Counted from the first letter of the stretch, positions 27,772-36,421 are shown. The stretch is 64,000 bases of DNA from Isoalcanivorax pacificus W11-5 (GCF_000299335.2 NZ_CP004387.1:496001-560000), one strand, 5' to 3'. Numbers and translations are program-made. Notes: generated by a model from the sequence alone, not told the origin.

Positions 27772-30057
27772 ATGCCAAAAAAAGCCCGCCGTTCGTTCAT
27801 TTCCAAGAGCCTGATCCTGAAGCTGGCCGTGGTCGCGCTGGTCGTGATGCTGGCCGGCCTCGCCTGGCTGGATGCCCGTGTACGCAGCCGCTTCGACAGC
27901 CATCAGTGGCAGTTGCCGGCGCGAGTGTATGCGCGTCCGGTGGAGCTGTATGCCGGACGGGTGCTCAGCCAGCGTCATGTGGACCAGCTGCTGTCCCTGC
28001 TGCGCTACCGTGAGCAATCCGGTGCCCCGACGCCGGGTTCCTATTCCCGCAGTGGCGGCACCTATCTGATCCACACCCGCAGCTTCCGTGACAGCGACGG
28101 CGGCGAGCCGGCGCGGCAGATCCGCCTGCGGCTGGCCGATGGCCGGATCAGCGCCCTCACCCGCAGTGACGGCGCCCGGTTGCCGGTGGCGCGGCTGGAG
28201 CCGATGCAGATCGGCAGCATCCATCCGGGCCACAGTGAAGACCGCATTCTGGTGCGGCTGGCCGACACGCCGCCGATGCTGCACGACATGCTGCTGGCGA
28301 CCGAGGACCGGCAGTTCTACGAACACCACGGCCTGTCGTTCCGTGGCCTGGCCCGCGCCATGGTGGCCAATCTGCGCTCCGGCGGCCTGAGCCAGGGCGG
28401 CAGCACCCTGACCCAGCAACTGGTGAAGAATTTCTGGCTCACCCGCGACCGCACGCTGTCGCGCAAGCTGCTGGAAATGCCGATGGCCGTGCTGCTGGAG
28501 CTGCATTACGAAAAACCGCAGATCATCGAGACCTACCTGAACGAGGTCTACCTGGGCCAGGACGGCTCGCGCGCCATCCATGGCATGGGGCTGGCGGCCC
28601 AGTTCTATTTTGGCCGGCCCCTGGAAGAGCTGGAGCCTCACCACTTCGCCCTGCTGGTGGGCATGCTCAAGGGCCCGAGCCTGTATGACCCGCGCCGCCG
28701 CCCGGAGCGGGCGCTGGCGCGGCGCAATGTCGTGTTGCAGGTGTCGCACGAACAGGGCCTGCTCACCGACAGCGAATACCAAGCCTACAGTGCCCGCCCG
28801 CTGGAAGTGGTGCCCCGTGGCGGCGCTGCGCTGTATGCCTTCCCGGCCTTCGTCGACCTGGTGCGCCGTCAGTTGGCCCGGGATTACCCGCCGGCCGTGC
28901 TCTCCAGCGAGGGGCTGCACATTCATGCCACGCTGGATGTCCTGGCGCAGCTGGCGGCGGAAGACGCGCTGGCACGGGTATTGGAACAGCGTGATCCGAA
29001 GGCGGCCAACAAGCTGAACGGCGCGGTGGTGATCACCGCGCCGGACCAGGGCGACGTGCTGGCGGTAGTCGGCGACCGCGTACCGCGCAGCACCGGCTTC
29101 AACCGGGCGTTGGATGCAGTGCGGCCGATCGGCTCGCTGGCCAAGCCGGCGGTGCTGCTGACCGCGCTGGAACAGCCGAAACGCTACTCGCTGGCGACGC
29201 TGGTGGAGGACGAGCCGATCGAGGTGCCACTCGCCCATGGCGATGTCTGGGCACCGCAGAACTTTGACAAGCAATCCCGTGGGCCCATTCCACTGGTGCA
29301 GGCCCTGGCGCAGTCGCGCAATCAGGCGATGGCGAAACTGGGCATGGACGTGGGGCTGCAACCGCTGATCCTGACGCTCAAGCGCCTCGGCGTGCAGGGC
29401 AATATCCCGGCCTACCCGAGCATCATCCTCGGCAGCCATCCGTTGTCACCGTTTGAAGTGGCGGTGATGTACCAGCCGCTGGCGACGGGTGGGTTCCGTA
29501 CGCCACTGCGCAGCATCACCGACGTGCTCGATCTTGCCGGCGAGCCCCTGGCCCGCTACCCGGTGTCTGCCGACCCGGTGATCGACCAGGGCCCGGCCTT
29601 CCTGACCCAGTGGGCCATGATCCAGGTGATGCGTGCCGGCACCGGACAGAGCATGCTCGGCGTGCTGCCGCCGGATATCGTGGTGGCCGGCAAGACCGGC
29701 ACCAGCGACGGTTACCGTGATGCCTGGTTTGCCGGCTTCAGCGGCAATCACCTGGCAGTGGTCTGGGTGGGGCGCGACGATAATCAGCCGGCCGGTGTGG
29801 CCGGCAGCAGCGCCGCACTGCCGGTCTGGGGCGCGCTGATGGCGGCCCTGCCACAGCGCAGCCTGCGCGAGGATGTGCCGCCGGGTGTGGAATGGGTCTG
29901 GATGGATGCCGACGGGCAGCGTCGCAGTGCCGAAGGTTGCGACGGCGCCCTGCGATACCCGATGCTGACCACCTCGATCCCCGAGGCCGCCAGCGATTGC
30001 GGCGAAGACGTTTCACAGGGAGGTATCAAAGGATGGTTCCGTCGTATCTTCGATTGA
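27772..30057 (+). CDS. mrcB: Penicillin-binding protein 1B (bifunctional)
   Basis: Class A PBP that polymerises and cross-links peptidoglycan, 761 residues. A short basic N-terminus leads into one membrane helix (ILKLAVVALVVMLAGLAWL), then a UB2H-like segment (PARVYARPVELYAG). The GT51 glycosyltransferase shows ATEDRQFYEHHG and GGSTLTQQLVKN. The transpeptidase shows SLAK (SxxK), SRN (SxN) and KTGTSDGYRD. No ribosome-binding site is evident before the ATG at 27772, and the TATACT -10 just upstream would give an almost leaderless message. Its end overlaps the lipoprotein gene that follows. Confidence 0.96.
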   Translation: MPKKARRSFISKSLILKLAVVALVVMLAGLAWLDARVRSRFDSHQWQLPARVYARPVELYAGRVLSQRHVDQLLSLLRYREQSGAPTPGSYSRSGGTYLIHTRSFRDSDGGEPARQIRLRLADGRISALTRSDGARLPVARLEPMQIGSIHPGHSEDRILVRLADTPPMLHDMLLATEDRQFYEHHGLSFRGLARAMVANLRSGGLSQGGSTLTQQLVKNFWLTRDRTLSRKLLEMPMAVLLELHYEKPQIIETYLNEVYLGQDGSRAIHGMGLAAQFYFGRPLEELEPHHFALLVGMLKGPSLYDPRRRPERALARRNVVLQVSHEQGLLTDSEYQAYSARPLEVVPRGGAALYAFPAFVDLVRRQLARDYPPAVLSSEGLHIHATLDVLAQLAAEDALARVLEQRDPKAANKLNGAVVITAPDQGDVLAVVGDRVPRSTGFNRALDAVRPIGSLAKPAVLLTALEQPKRYSLATLVEDEPIEVPLAHGDVWAPQNFDKQSRGPIPLVQALAQSRNQAMAKLGMDVGLQPLILTLKRLGVQGNIPAYPSIILGSHPLSPFEVAVMYQPLATGGFRTPLRSITDVLDLAGEPLARYPVSADPVIDQGPAFLTQWAMIQVMRAGTGQSMLGVLPPDIVVAGKTGTSDGYRDAWFAGFSGNHLAVVWVGRDDNQPAGVAGSSAALPVWGALMAALPQRSLREDVPPGVEWVWMDADGQRRSAEGCDGALRYPMLTTSIPEAASDCGEDVSQGGIKGWFRRIFD

Positions 30058-30494
30058 TCACCGTGGCCGGCTTGCTGGCGCTGGGCGCCTGCGCCGTCAC
30101 GCCGTTGGCGCCACAAAAAGATTACGCCCCGGTGGCGATCCCCGACAGTTCGCCCGCGCACAGCCTGCTGGAATCTGCCCGCAGCGCGCGTAGCCGGGGC
30201 GACACCGGCGCCGCAGGACGTTATCTGGAACGCGCCCTGGGCATGGCAGGCACCAATGAGGCGACCGTGCTCTACCGCGAACTGGCCGACCTGCGCCTGG
30301 CCGAAGACAAACCGCGCGACGCCGAAGGGCTGGCCCTGCGTGCCCTCCGCGAAGCGCCGGAAAACCCCGAATGGCGTGCGGGGCTGTGGGAGTTGCTGGC
30401 GACAGCGCGTCAGCGCCAGGGCAATGCCGAGGGCAGCGCGGCGGCACGCGCCGAGGCGGACCGGCTTCGCGGCGAGGCGGTCAGCAGCCGGTAG
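30033..30494 (+). CDS. Small lipoprotein with TPR-like helices
   Basis: A 153-residue predicted lipoprotein: signal sequence LRLITVAGLLALGAC with a lipobox ending in GAC, then two to three TPR-like helix pairs (SLLESARSARSRGDTGAAGRYLERALG; ATVLYRELADLRLAEDK; AEGLALRALREAPENPEW). It starts inside the end of mrcB (25-base overlap) with an AAAGG just before the ATG. Partner lipoproteins of PBP1b (LpoB in enterics, LpoP in Pseudomonas, which carries TPRs) make an LpoP-like activator the best inference. Confidence 0.8.
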   Translation: MVPSYLRLITVAGLLALGACAVTPLAPQKDYAPVAIPDSSPAHSLLESARSARSRGDTGAAGRYLERALGMAGTNEATVLYRELADLRLAEDKPRDAEGLALRALREAPENPEWRAGLWELLATARQRQGNAEGSAAARAEADRLRGEAVSSR

Positions 30495-30586
30495 GGAGGG
30501 GCCGGTGTTTGCGGCGTCCCTGCGACATCCGCTCGCCCAAGGCGTCCTCAAAAGGATTACTGCAATACGCGACTTGCACAGCTTTT

Positions 30587-30619
30587 TGTACATGTTATTC
30601 TTGTGCTGTTTTCTGTACA
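30587..30619 (+). promoter_or_regulatory. YefM-type operator: two TGTACA boxes
   Basis: TGTACATGT occurs at 30587-30595 and again at 30614-30622, each containing the TGTACA palindrome known as the core of yefM-yoeB operators. The boxes are 27 bases apart and lie just before the yefM start, over the presumed promoter. Confidence 0.75.
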
Positions 30620-30637
30620 TGTATAGGTGCCCGGATC

Positions 30638-30892
30638 ATGCGAGTCATCAGCTTTTCTGATGCCAGAAACAAGCTAAAAAGCGTTCTGGATCAAGTGGTT
30701 GGCGATGCTGACTACACGATTATCACCCGCAGGGATGCGGAAGACGCGGTGGTGATGTCCCTGGATCAGTTCAATGGTCTTATGGAAACGGTCCATCTGC
30801 TCAAAAGCCCGGCCAATGCGGCGCATCTTTCAGAGTCCATCAGGCAGTACCGGACAGGCAAACTGGAGCAACATGGGCTGACGGATGATTGA
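30638..30892 (+). CDS. yefM: YefM antitoxin
   Basis: An 84-residue Phd/YefM antitoxin. The N-terminal fold is typical: MRVISFSDARNKLKSVLDQV, then TIITRRDAEDAVVMSLDQFNG. The C-terminal half (HLLKSPANAAHLSESIRQY) is the toxin-binding tail. It overlaps yoeB by eight bases and follows the TGTACA operator boxes, consistent with autorepression by the YefM-YoeB complex. Confidence 0.93.
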   Translation: MRVISFSDARNKLKSVLDQVVGDADYTIITRRDAEDAVVMSLDQFNGLMETVHLLKSPANAAHLSESIRQYRTGKLEQHGLTDD

Positions 30893-31151
30893 GGTTCTCT
30901 CATGGACCCGCGCAGCCTGGTCGGATTATCTGTATTGGCAAACACAAGACAAGAAAACCCTGAAGCGCATCAATAAGCTTGTTCAGGATGCCCAGCGATC
31001 CCCTTTTGAGGGGTTGGGGAAGCCTGAGCCGCTGAAAGAAAATCTGACGGGGTTTTGGTCCCGGCGTATTGATGATACGAATCGCCTGGTCTATGCCGTT
31101 GATAATAAGCAGCTAATAATCATTTCCTGTCGTTATCACTATGAAAGGTAG
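30885..31151 (+). CDS. yoeB: YoeB mRNA interferase toxin
   Basis: An 88-residue RelE-superfamily ribosome-dependent endoribonuclease. It carries GLGKPEPLKENLTGFWSRRI, then DTNRLVYAV and the terminal SCRYHYER; the Arg of RRI and the His/Tyr of the last residues are the known catalytic positions. All are present, so the toxin appears functional. Confidence 0.95.
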   Translation: MIEVLSWTRAAWSDYLYWQTQDKKTLKRINKLVQDAQRSPFEGLGKPEPLKENLTGFWSRRIDDTNRLVYAVDNKQLIIISCRYHYER

Positions 31152-31268
31152 TGCAAAAGTAAACGCGCCCGGCTGCACCAGTGCCGGAAGAGGCTCATTT
31201 TGCCAGGCCACATGGCTGAATCGGGGCCGAGAAAGGCCATTTGGGGACATCTATCGGGGGGAACAGGA

Positions 31269-31631
31269 ATGCGATTGCTCATGCTGGTCATTGCCGTGCT
31301 GGCCGCCTGGCAATACGGCCCGACGCTGTACAGCGCCGGCAAGACGCAGCTGGTCGAGGCGGGCATCATTCGCGGTGCGCTACCCGGCGCGCCGCGTGAA
31401 CGCCCCGCCGTCGTGATGTACGCCACCCGCAGTTGCGGCTACTGCGCCCGCGCGCGCAAATTCTTTGCCGAGCACAACATTCCCTACACCGAACGCAATG
31501 TCGAGGGCCGCAGCCCGTATCGCGCTGAATGGGAGCGCGTGGGCGGCACAGGCGTGCCGACCTTCGTGCTGGGGGGTGAAGAGGTGATCAAGGGCTGGAA
31601 CGAGCGGCGGCTGCGAGAGCGGTTGCTCTGA
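31269..31631 (+). CDS. Membrane-anchored glutaredoxin
   Basis: A 120-residue protein with an N-terminal hydrophobic segment (LLMLVIAVLAAWQYGP) and a glutaredoxin/NrdH-type domain: VVMYATRSCGYCARARKFF with a dithiol CGYC site, then GGTGVPTFVLGGEEVIKGW for glutathione binding. The start is ATG at 31269, behind AACAGGA; the frame is open upstream but not protein-like. The domain probably faces the periplasm or is tethered to the membrane. Confidence 0.88.
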   Translation: MRLLMLVIAVLAAWQYGPTLYSAGKTQLVEAGIIRGALPGAPRERPAVVMYATRSCGYCARARKFFAEHNIPYTERNVEGRSPYRAEWERVGGTGVPTFVLGGEEVIKGWNERRLRERLL

Positions 31632-31650
31632 AGGCTGCACGGAAAGGAAG

Positions 31651-31694
31651 GCGACCTATGTACTTAAAAAATGCATATAGGTCGCTTTATTTTC
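31651..31694 (+). terminator. Terminator-like hairpin after the glutaredoxin gene
   Basis: GCGACCTAT (31651-31659) pairs with ATAGGTCGC (31677-31685) across a 17-base AT-rich loop and is followed by TTTATTTTCT. It starts 20 bases after the glutaredoxin stop. Confidence 0.6.
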
Positions 31695-31996
31695 TGACGG
31701 CTTGATTGAGCTGTCAGCACAGGCTGTTTTCAACAGCCTGTGCATTGCGGCAGTGATTCCCGATGGCGCCGCCACTGTCGTCCTGGGTCATCGTTGCAGG
31801 CCTGTCGTTGCCGGAATGGCTGATTGAAATCGAGGCAGAAGCCATGTTGCCGGACGGCCACCCCATGGTGGATGCGGTGTCTCCGTGCGCCTCGGTAGCG
31901 CGTCGCCAGACAAGCAGGGCGTGTGGGTGTATAGGAGGCCGGCGTCGGGCCAGGTTCCACCGGGTTAGAGCTTCGGTGGAACACTGAGCAGAATAC

Positions 31997-32033
31997 GGTG
32001 GAATATCCGCCACAACGTGGCGGATATTCCACC
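31997..32033. repeat. 17-bp perfect hairpin with 3-base loop
   Basis: GGTGGAATATCCGCCAC (31997-32013) and its exact reverse complement (32017-32033) surround the loop AAC. It lies about 50 bases before the remnant of the DUF4143 ATPase. Partial copies of GGTGGAA occur just upstream. No T-run follows, so it is not an obvious terminator. Confidence 0.75.
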
Positions 32034-32082
32034 ATGTGCTCTCGTAATATTGCACCCCTTGCGCTGAGAGCCGCCGCGCCTG

Positions 32083-32676
32083 ATGCAACTGCTTGCCGTC
32101 CGCAGCGGAGGTTTATTGAACGGCGCCGAACTGTCGCGGACCTCCGGCATTACGCAGACGACCTTGAGGCGCTACCTGACTTTGCTGGAAACCCTGTTTC
32201 TGGTGCGGTGGGTGCCGGCCTGGGCATCGAACCTTGGCAAGCGGCTGCAAAAATCCCCCAAACTGTTTCTTTCCGATCACGCTTTGATGGCGCATTTGCA
32301 GGGGCAGGGTGAAGCTGCCCTGCTGCCCGGTGCGCTGGTGGAAGCCTTCGTGCACGCGGAACTGGCCAAGCACCAGGGTTGGGCCGCGATGCGCACGCAA
32401 CTGATGCACTATCGGGCGTTCACCGGCATGGAAGTGGATTTTGTGCTGGAGAACCGTCGCAGCGAACTGGTGGGTATCGAAGTGAAAGCCGCCTCCACCA
32501 TTACCTCCAAAGACCTTAAAGACTTGCGCCATCTGCGCGACACCACTCCCCGGCAATTCAGGCGAGGCATTTAGTTCTATACCGGAGAGCGTGTGGTGCA
32601 CTTCGATGAGCAATTGATGGCCGTGCCGATCAGTATGTTGTGGGCGGGGGCAGCGGCAGGGCTTAATGTTTGTTGA
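32083..32676 (+). pseudogene. Remnant of a DUF4143-type AAA+ ATPase
   Basis: Matches only the C-terminal half of the bacterial AAA/DUF4143 ATPases (family length about 380-420): SGITQTTLRRYLTLLETLFL, ANLGKRLQKSPKLFLSD, then FTGMEVDFVLE and VGIEVKA. The ATP-binding half is absent, and recognisable family sequence (EPPRL) precedes the first ATG. After RRGI a TAG (32572-32574) interrupts the frame, yet the same frame continues with FYTGERVVHFDEQLMAVPIS to a TGA at 32674, the normal family ending. So it is doubly broken: 5' truncated and with an in-frame stop. Confidence 0.85.
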
Positions 32677-32725
32677 TAAAGCACCTGTGGCACCCTGATC
32701 AAGCCTGGAAAGTGTTTCAGCACGG

Positions 32726-32941
32726 CTATAGGCGAGAGCGAGGATACCCGAGATCACGCCGTAGTTCGGCCATGATGGCCTGCATCCGAGAAGGCGTACC
32801 CCGTTGCAACGCGGGGTTCTTGCAATTGGGGCAGTAGTTGTAGATCTCATGCGGTCTTAACGCATCGGAGACCGGCGCCACCGTGGTACACCAGCCACAG
32901 TCGGCGCAACGATAAGTAAAGGGGCGCGGGCGAATGGGCAT
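32726..32941 (-). CDS. Small zinc-ribbon protein
   Basis: A 71-residue protein with two cysteine pairs, CADC and CPNC, about 30 residues apart, giving a zinc ribbon, with a short basic C-terminus. The function is not recognised. The ATG at 32941 lies one base after the stop of the 42-residue gene upstream (TGACATG), so they form a two-gene unit. Confidence 0.65.
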   Translation of the reverse strand: MPIRPRPFTYRCADCGWCTTVAPVSDALRPHEIYNYCPNCKNPALQRGTPSRMQAIMAELRRDLGYPRSRL

Positions 32942-32942
32942 G

Positions 32943-33071
32943 TCATGCCTCCTCGTGCGCGGGATCGCGCGGTTCCGCGCGGGCCTTGAGTGCCTGGTAA
33001 TCCCGGTAATGAGTGTAGGCGTGCCGTGACACAACCCAGAAACCGATGGCTGCCAATACATTCTTCACCAT
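32943..33071 (-). CDS. Hypothetical 42-residue protein
   Basis: A very small frame, MVKNVLAAIGFWVVSRHAYT and a charged tail ending AHEEA, with a hydrophobic start that could be membrane-associated. It is supported by an AGGAG ribosome-binding site seven bases before the ATG at 33071 and by its tight junction with the zinc-ribbon gene. Function unknown. Confidence 0.55.
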   Translation of the reverse strand: MVKNVLAAIGFWVVSRHAYTHYRDYQALKARAEPRDPAHEEA

Positions 33072-33178
33072 GTGCTGCTCCTGCCGAGTGGTGGTGTGGC
33101 GGGGTTGCATCCGGGGGAGGGGCATTCCCTGCCTTATGCATCCCTGTCCCCGCCACGCAAACAGTATTGGCGACCCGC

Positions 33179-33198
33179 GCGACAGATTGCGTCGCAGG
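33179..33198. promoter_or_regulatory. Palindromic motif shared with the WYL-gene promoter region
   Basis: GCGACAGATTGCGTCGCAGG, with inverted arms GCGAC/GTCGC. It is the same as 60119-60138 except for one base, in the same orientation. Here it lies in the gap between the divergent 42-residue gene and the HEPN-like gene, 66 bases before the latter's ATG. A binding site for the WYL regulator is an inference. Confidence 0.5.
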
Positions 33199-33263
33199 TG
33201 AGAGAAATTTGCCGTGCAACAGACAAGCCGGTAAAAACAATCGCTAGGAAAGGGAGTGATTGC

Positions 33264-33929
33264 ATGTTGACCTACACGGAACTCAAGGCGCGCCACCGGG
33301 GTGTGCGCGATACACACCATGAAAACCTGCGCGTACGGGTGCATCGCGCACTGAGCTGGCTGCATCGCGCCGAGCAGGCCGAGGATGTGGATGCACGGTT
33401 TCTGTTTCTCTGGATTGCCTTCAACGCGGCGTACGCCCAGGAACTGGATGAACGGCATCGGTCATCCGAGCAAGCCATGTTCCGCCAGTTCGTGAAGAAG
33501 CTGTGTGGTCTGGACAGTGAAAAACAACTGGAGCAACTGCTCTGGAAGGATTTCTCAGGGCCGATACGCACATTGCTGGATACCCCCTGGGTATTTCGCA
33601 GCTTCTGGGAATGCCAGCGGGGTGAGCTATCCGAAAGTGAATGGCAGGCGCGTTTTACTGCCGGTAAGCACGCTGCCAACAGGGCGCTGGCGAAAGGCAA
33701 TACGGCCACGCTGCTGGATATCGTGCTGCAGCGTATTTATGTCCTGCGCAACCAGATCATGCACGGTGGCGCGACCTGGAATGGCCAGGTCAATCGCCGG
33801 CAACTGGAAGAGTGCACCAACCTGATGGGCAGGCTGGTGCCGGTGATCATACTGCTGATGATGGATAACCCGCGCACCCTGTGGGGCGACCCCTGCTTCC
33901 CGGTCGTCACGCTGCTGGCGGCGGAGTGA
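33264..33929 (+). CDS. HEPN-domain-like protein
   Basis: A 221-residue, mostly helical protein. It contains LRNQIMHGG, an RX4H motif (R, then N, Q, I, M, then H) of the kind found in HEPN ribonucleases and minimal nucleotidyltransferase partners, followed by two more helices. The N-terminal half has FLFLWIAFNAAYAQE, also typical of HEPN helices. The start is ATG at 33264 with AGGAAAGGGAG ahead. It is alone on its strand, behind the palindromic motif, 2.5 kb from the island operon. A defence role is inferred from fold and context only. Confidence 0.7.
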   Translation: MLTYTELKARHRGVRDTHHENLRVRVHRALSWLHRAEQAEDVDARFLFLWIAFNAAYAQELDERHRSSEQAMFRQFVKKLCGLDSEKQLEQLLWKDFSGPIRTLLDTPWVFRSFWECQRGELSESEWQARFTAGKHAANRALAKGNTATLLDIVLQRIYVLRNQIMHGGATWNGQVNRRQLEECTNLMGRLVPVIILLMMDNPRTLWGDPCFPVVTLLAAE

Positions 33930-34042
33930 GGGCATCCACCTCAGCAGTGGCCGGGCGGCCAGCGCAGCGCCACAACAAGGTGTTCCCCGTTGCGGACCTG
34001 TGCAGCAAGGCGGCTTGAAAAAACACCGTCCATATCCTGGCA

Positions 34043-34067
34043 GAGGAAGTACATGGTGTACTTCCTC
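34043..34067. terminator. Hairpin between convergent genes
   Basis: GAGGAAGTACA (34043-34053) pairs perfectly with TGTACTTCCTC (34057-34067) around TGG. It lies between the HEPN gene and the convergent PKD lipoprotein gene. There is no strong T-run, so terminator function is only likely by position. Confidence 0.5.
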
Positions 34068-34078
34068 TCGCCGTGGGG

Positions 34079-36013
34079 CTATCTCAACGTCAGCGTGTAG
34101 GTGGACTGGAATGTGGCGCCCGTTTCAGCCACGGTGAAGGTGAAAGAAACCTGCCGATTGGTGACGGTCACATAAGTGACGTCCAGCCCAAACGTGACAC
34201 TCTCGCCGGCCTCGATCACCTGCCCCGATGCCAGCCCCGCAAAACGCGGTGCAAGGGAATCGCCGGCGGGCGCTGCCTGAAGCGTCGCAATGGTGAAATC
34301 CTGCCCGTGCGCCGTCAGGCGATACTCTGCCAGCCGCTCCGTTCCGCTGTGGCTGCCCGTGACGGTCTTGCTGAGGCTGCTGCTGGCAGCATGAGGCAGA
34401 TTGACCGGCCACCATTCTGCCGGGTCGAACGGACTGGCAGGGGTATACCGTTCAAGCGTCAGGACAGGCTGTATCGCCGTCACCACCACACTGGCCGGAT
34501 CACTGCTGCGCTCGCCATCGGAGACAGCCAGGCTGAACACGTAATCACCGGCCACATCAGGCGTGAAGCCGGGGCTGGCGGCCTGATCATCGTCCAGAGC
34601 GGCCACACTACCCGCCGGACGGCTTTGCAAGGTCCAGGCATAAGTGAGCAGGTCCATGTCGGGATCGTAGCTGCCGCTGCTATCCAGTTGTGTCGTGTCA
34701 CCGAGATAGAGCGTCTGGGAGTGGCCGGCATCCGCCACGGGGGCGCTGTTGGCCGTTTCGGCGGTGACAGTGATGCGGGTGGGCTGGCTGTCCAGCAAAC
34801 CGTCGTTGACCACCAGTTCCAGCACATAGGTGCCGTCCAGATCGGCGGTAAAGGCAGGCCAGGCGGTGGTGCTGTCCGCCAACACAGCAGCGCTGCCATC
34901 CGGGCGGGAGACAAAGCGCCAGGCGAACAATAGTGCGTCACCATTGGCGTCCGAGCTCAAGGTGCCATCGAGCATGACGAGCGTGCCGGTGGCGACGTTC
35001 ATGTCGCTGCCAGCGTCAGCGACGGGGGCGGCATTGGCGCGCGTCGCAGAGACCGTGACACGATCTCCCTCACTGTCCAGTTCGCCATCGCTGACAATCA
35101 GTTCAATCACATAAGTGCCTTCCTGATCGGCCACAAAAGTCGGCGCTACGGCGGCGTCGTCGAAAAATGCGGCGGCACTGCCGGCTGGCACAGACACAAA
35201 GCGCCAGCGGTAAGTGATGAGGTCGCCGTTCGGATCATGGCTGGCGCTGCCATCCAGCAGAACCGTGTCGCCTGCGATCACGTTTTGGTCTGCACCGGCT
35301 ACGGCAGTGGGGCGTACATTATCCACCTCGGCCAACACCATAATGGTGACGGGCGCACTGTCCAGCTCACCATCACTGACCACCAGACGAATGATGTACA
35401 CCCCTTCTGCCTCCGCCAGAAAAGTGGGGCGCACCGTGGCAGCATTGGAAAGTGCCGCGAGGCTGCCCGAAGGCTGCTCAATGATTTCCCAGTGATAAAC
35501 CAGCAGATCCCCGTCCGCATCCCGGCTGCTGCTGCCATCCAGCGTCACAGTGGTGCCGACCTTGACGAACTGATCCTCGCCGGCCCTGGCGACCGGCGCA
35601 CTGTTGGCGAGCTCCGCATGAACGCTGATGGTGTCGGCAGCGCTTTCCAGTTCGCCATCGCTGACGACCAGTTCCACCACATACACACCTGCTGCATGGG
35701 CCACAAAGCTGGGGCGGACGGTGGTGTCGTTTTCAATCGTTGGCCAACTGATGGACGGGGCGGAGACCATGCGCCACTGGTAAGTGAGCGTGTCACCGTC
35801 TGCGTCCTGGCTGGCGCTGCCGTCCAGCGTGACCGTGTCGCCGGATTTGACATGTTGCGTGGTGCCAGCGTTGGCGGTGGGGGCGGTGTTGTCGATGACC
35901 GGAGGGGGCGGTGTGCCTCCTCCGCTGCTGCCTCCGCCGCCGCAGGCGGACAATATGATGGAGAGGATTACAAAAAAAATGCCGTGGGTGATGGTGGGTT
36001 TGTGATAGATCAT
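34079..36013 (-). CDS. PKD-repeat surface lipoprotein
   Basis: A 644-residue predicted lipoprotein. The signal peptide ends at the lipobox ILSAC, followed by a Gly/Ser/Pro linker (CGGGGSSGGGTPPPP). Five PKD-like beta-sandwich repeats of about 95 residues follow, each with an APxAxAG start, a GDTVTLDGSAS-type strand and a DxDGDxLTYxWR motif. The last 130 residues form a different, beta-rich C-terminal domain with no recognised catalytic motif. It is probably exposed on the cell surface and binds protein or polysaccharide. Composition is like the host genome, not like the AT-rich operon next to it. Confidence 0.85.
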   Translation of the reverse strand: MIYHKPTITHGIFFVILSIILSACGGGGSSGGGTPPPPVIDNTAPTANAGTTQHVKSGDTVTLDGSASQDADGDTLTYQWRMVSAPSISWPTIENDTTVRPSFVAHAAGVYVVELVVSDGELESAADTISVHAELANSAPVARAGEDQFVKVGTTVTLDGSSSRDADGDLLVYHWEIIEQPSGSLAALSNAATVRPTFLAEAEGVYIIRLVVSDGELDSAPVTIMVLAEVDNVRPTAVAGADQNVIAGDTVLLDGSASHDPNGDLITYRWRFVSVPAGSAAAFFDDAAVAPTFVADQEGTYVIELIVSDGELDSEGDRVTVSATRANAAPVADAGSDMNVATGTLVMLDGTLSSDANGDALLFAWRFVSRPDGSAAVLADSTTAWPAFTADLDGTYVLELVVNDGLLDSQPTRITVTAETANSAPVADAGHSQTLYLGDTTQLDSSGSYDPDMDLLTYAWTLQSRPAGSVAALDDDQAASPGFTPDVAGDYVFSLAVSDGERSSDPASVVVTAIQPVLTLERYTPASPFDPAEWWPVNLPHAASSSLSKTVTGSHSGTERLAEYRLTAHGQDFTIATLQAAPAGDSLAPRFAGLASGQVIEAGESVTFGLDVTYVTVTNRQVSFTFTVAETGATFQSTYTLTLR

Positions 36014-36421
36014 CCTTGCCTCTTTTTATGGTGCCGAGCTGGTGATAAATGCCGGAAACAGCTTTTCAGGGTGGAGGTTGGTCAATATCCGTCGTGATTT
36101 GGGTTGTGCTGTTGGCGGCTTCGTGGGAGGGGAGTATTGGTGGTGGGGGCGTCAGATGGTGTCGGAGGTGCTGTAGAAGGCTTAGCTACATTCAGTTTCC
36201 GAGCCGTCATGCTGTCGCTACTATCAGCTGTGCATCACCAGTTCCGCCAGCTGACCAAGACCCAATGTGGCCTGGCCTGGGAAAACGCCTCAGAGCAAGG
36301 AACCTCCCTGCCATACTTATTCATGATGTCTAGTTGAGCGAAAAAGCCTCATCTCGGATTCGTTCAATCTCAAATTGATCATGGGTAAAATATCGACGAG
36401 GAAGTTTTTTCAATATGTGCC
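36014..36421. other. Junction region left of the island
   Basis: About 400 bases between the PKD gene and the last island gene; composition shifts here from GC-rich to AT-rich. On the minus strand, directly behind the island operon, a stop-terminated frame (about 36419-36330) reads like a natural protein fragment (starting HILKKLPRRYF and ending DEAFSLN) but has no ATG. The plus-strand frame at 36104-36337 has a protein-like tail (HHQFRQLTKTQ) I cannot assign. Both may be scraps left at the insertion boundary. No T-rich terminator was found. Confidence 0.4.

Larger units (their letters stand above)
31632..32082. other. Gene-poor stretch with hairpins
   Basis: About 450 bases without a supported gene. 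It contains the terminator-like stem above, a 12-bp perfect hairpin with loop TTC (GCACAGGCTGTT at 31717-31728 against 31732-31743), and a 17-bp hairpin near its end, before a broken ATPase gene. The short frames here are not convincing. Confidence 0.5.

Noticed and set aside
27679-29439. Long minus-strand open frame (586 codons)
   Set aside because: Antisense of mrcB, of low-complexity His/Gln/Arg composition caused by GC-rich codon bias.
31714-32088. Minus-strand frame of 124 codons
   Set aside because: It spans two hairpins and lacks protein-like sequence.
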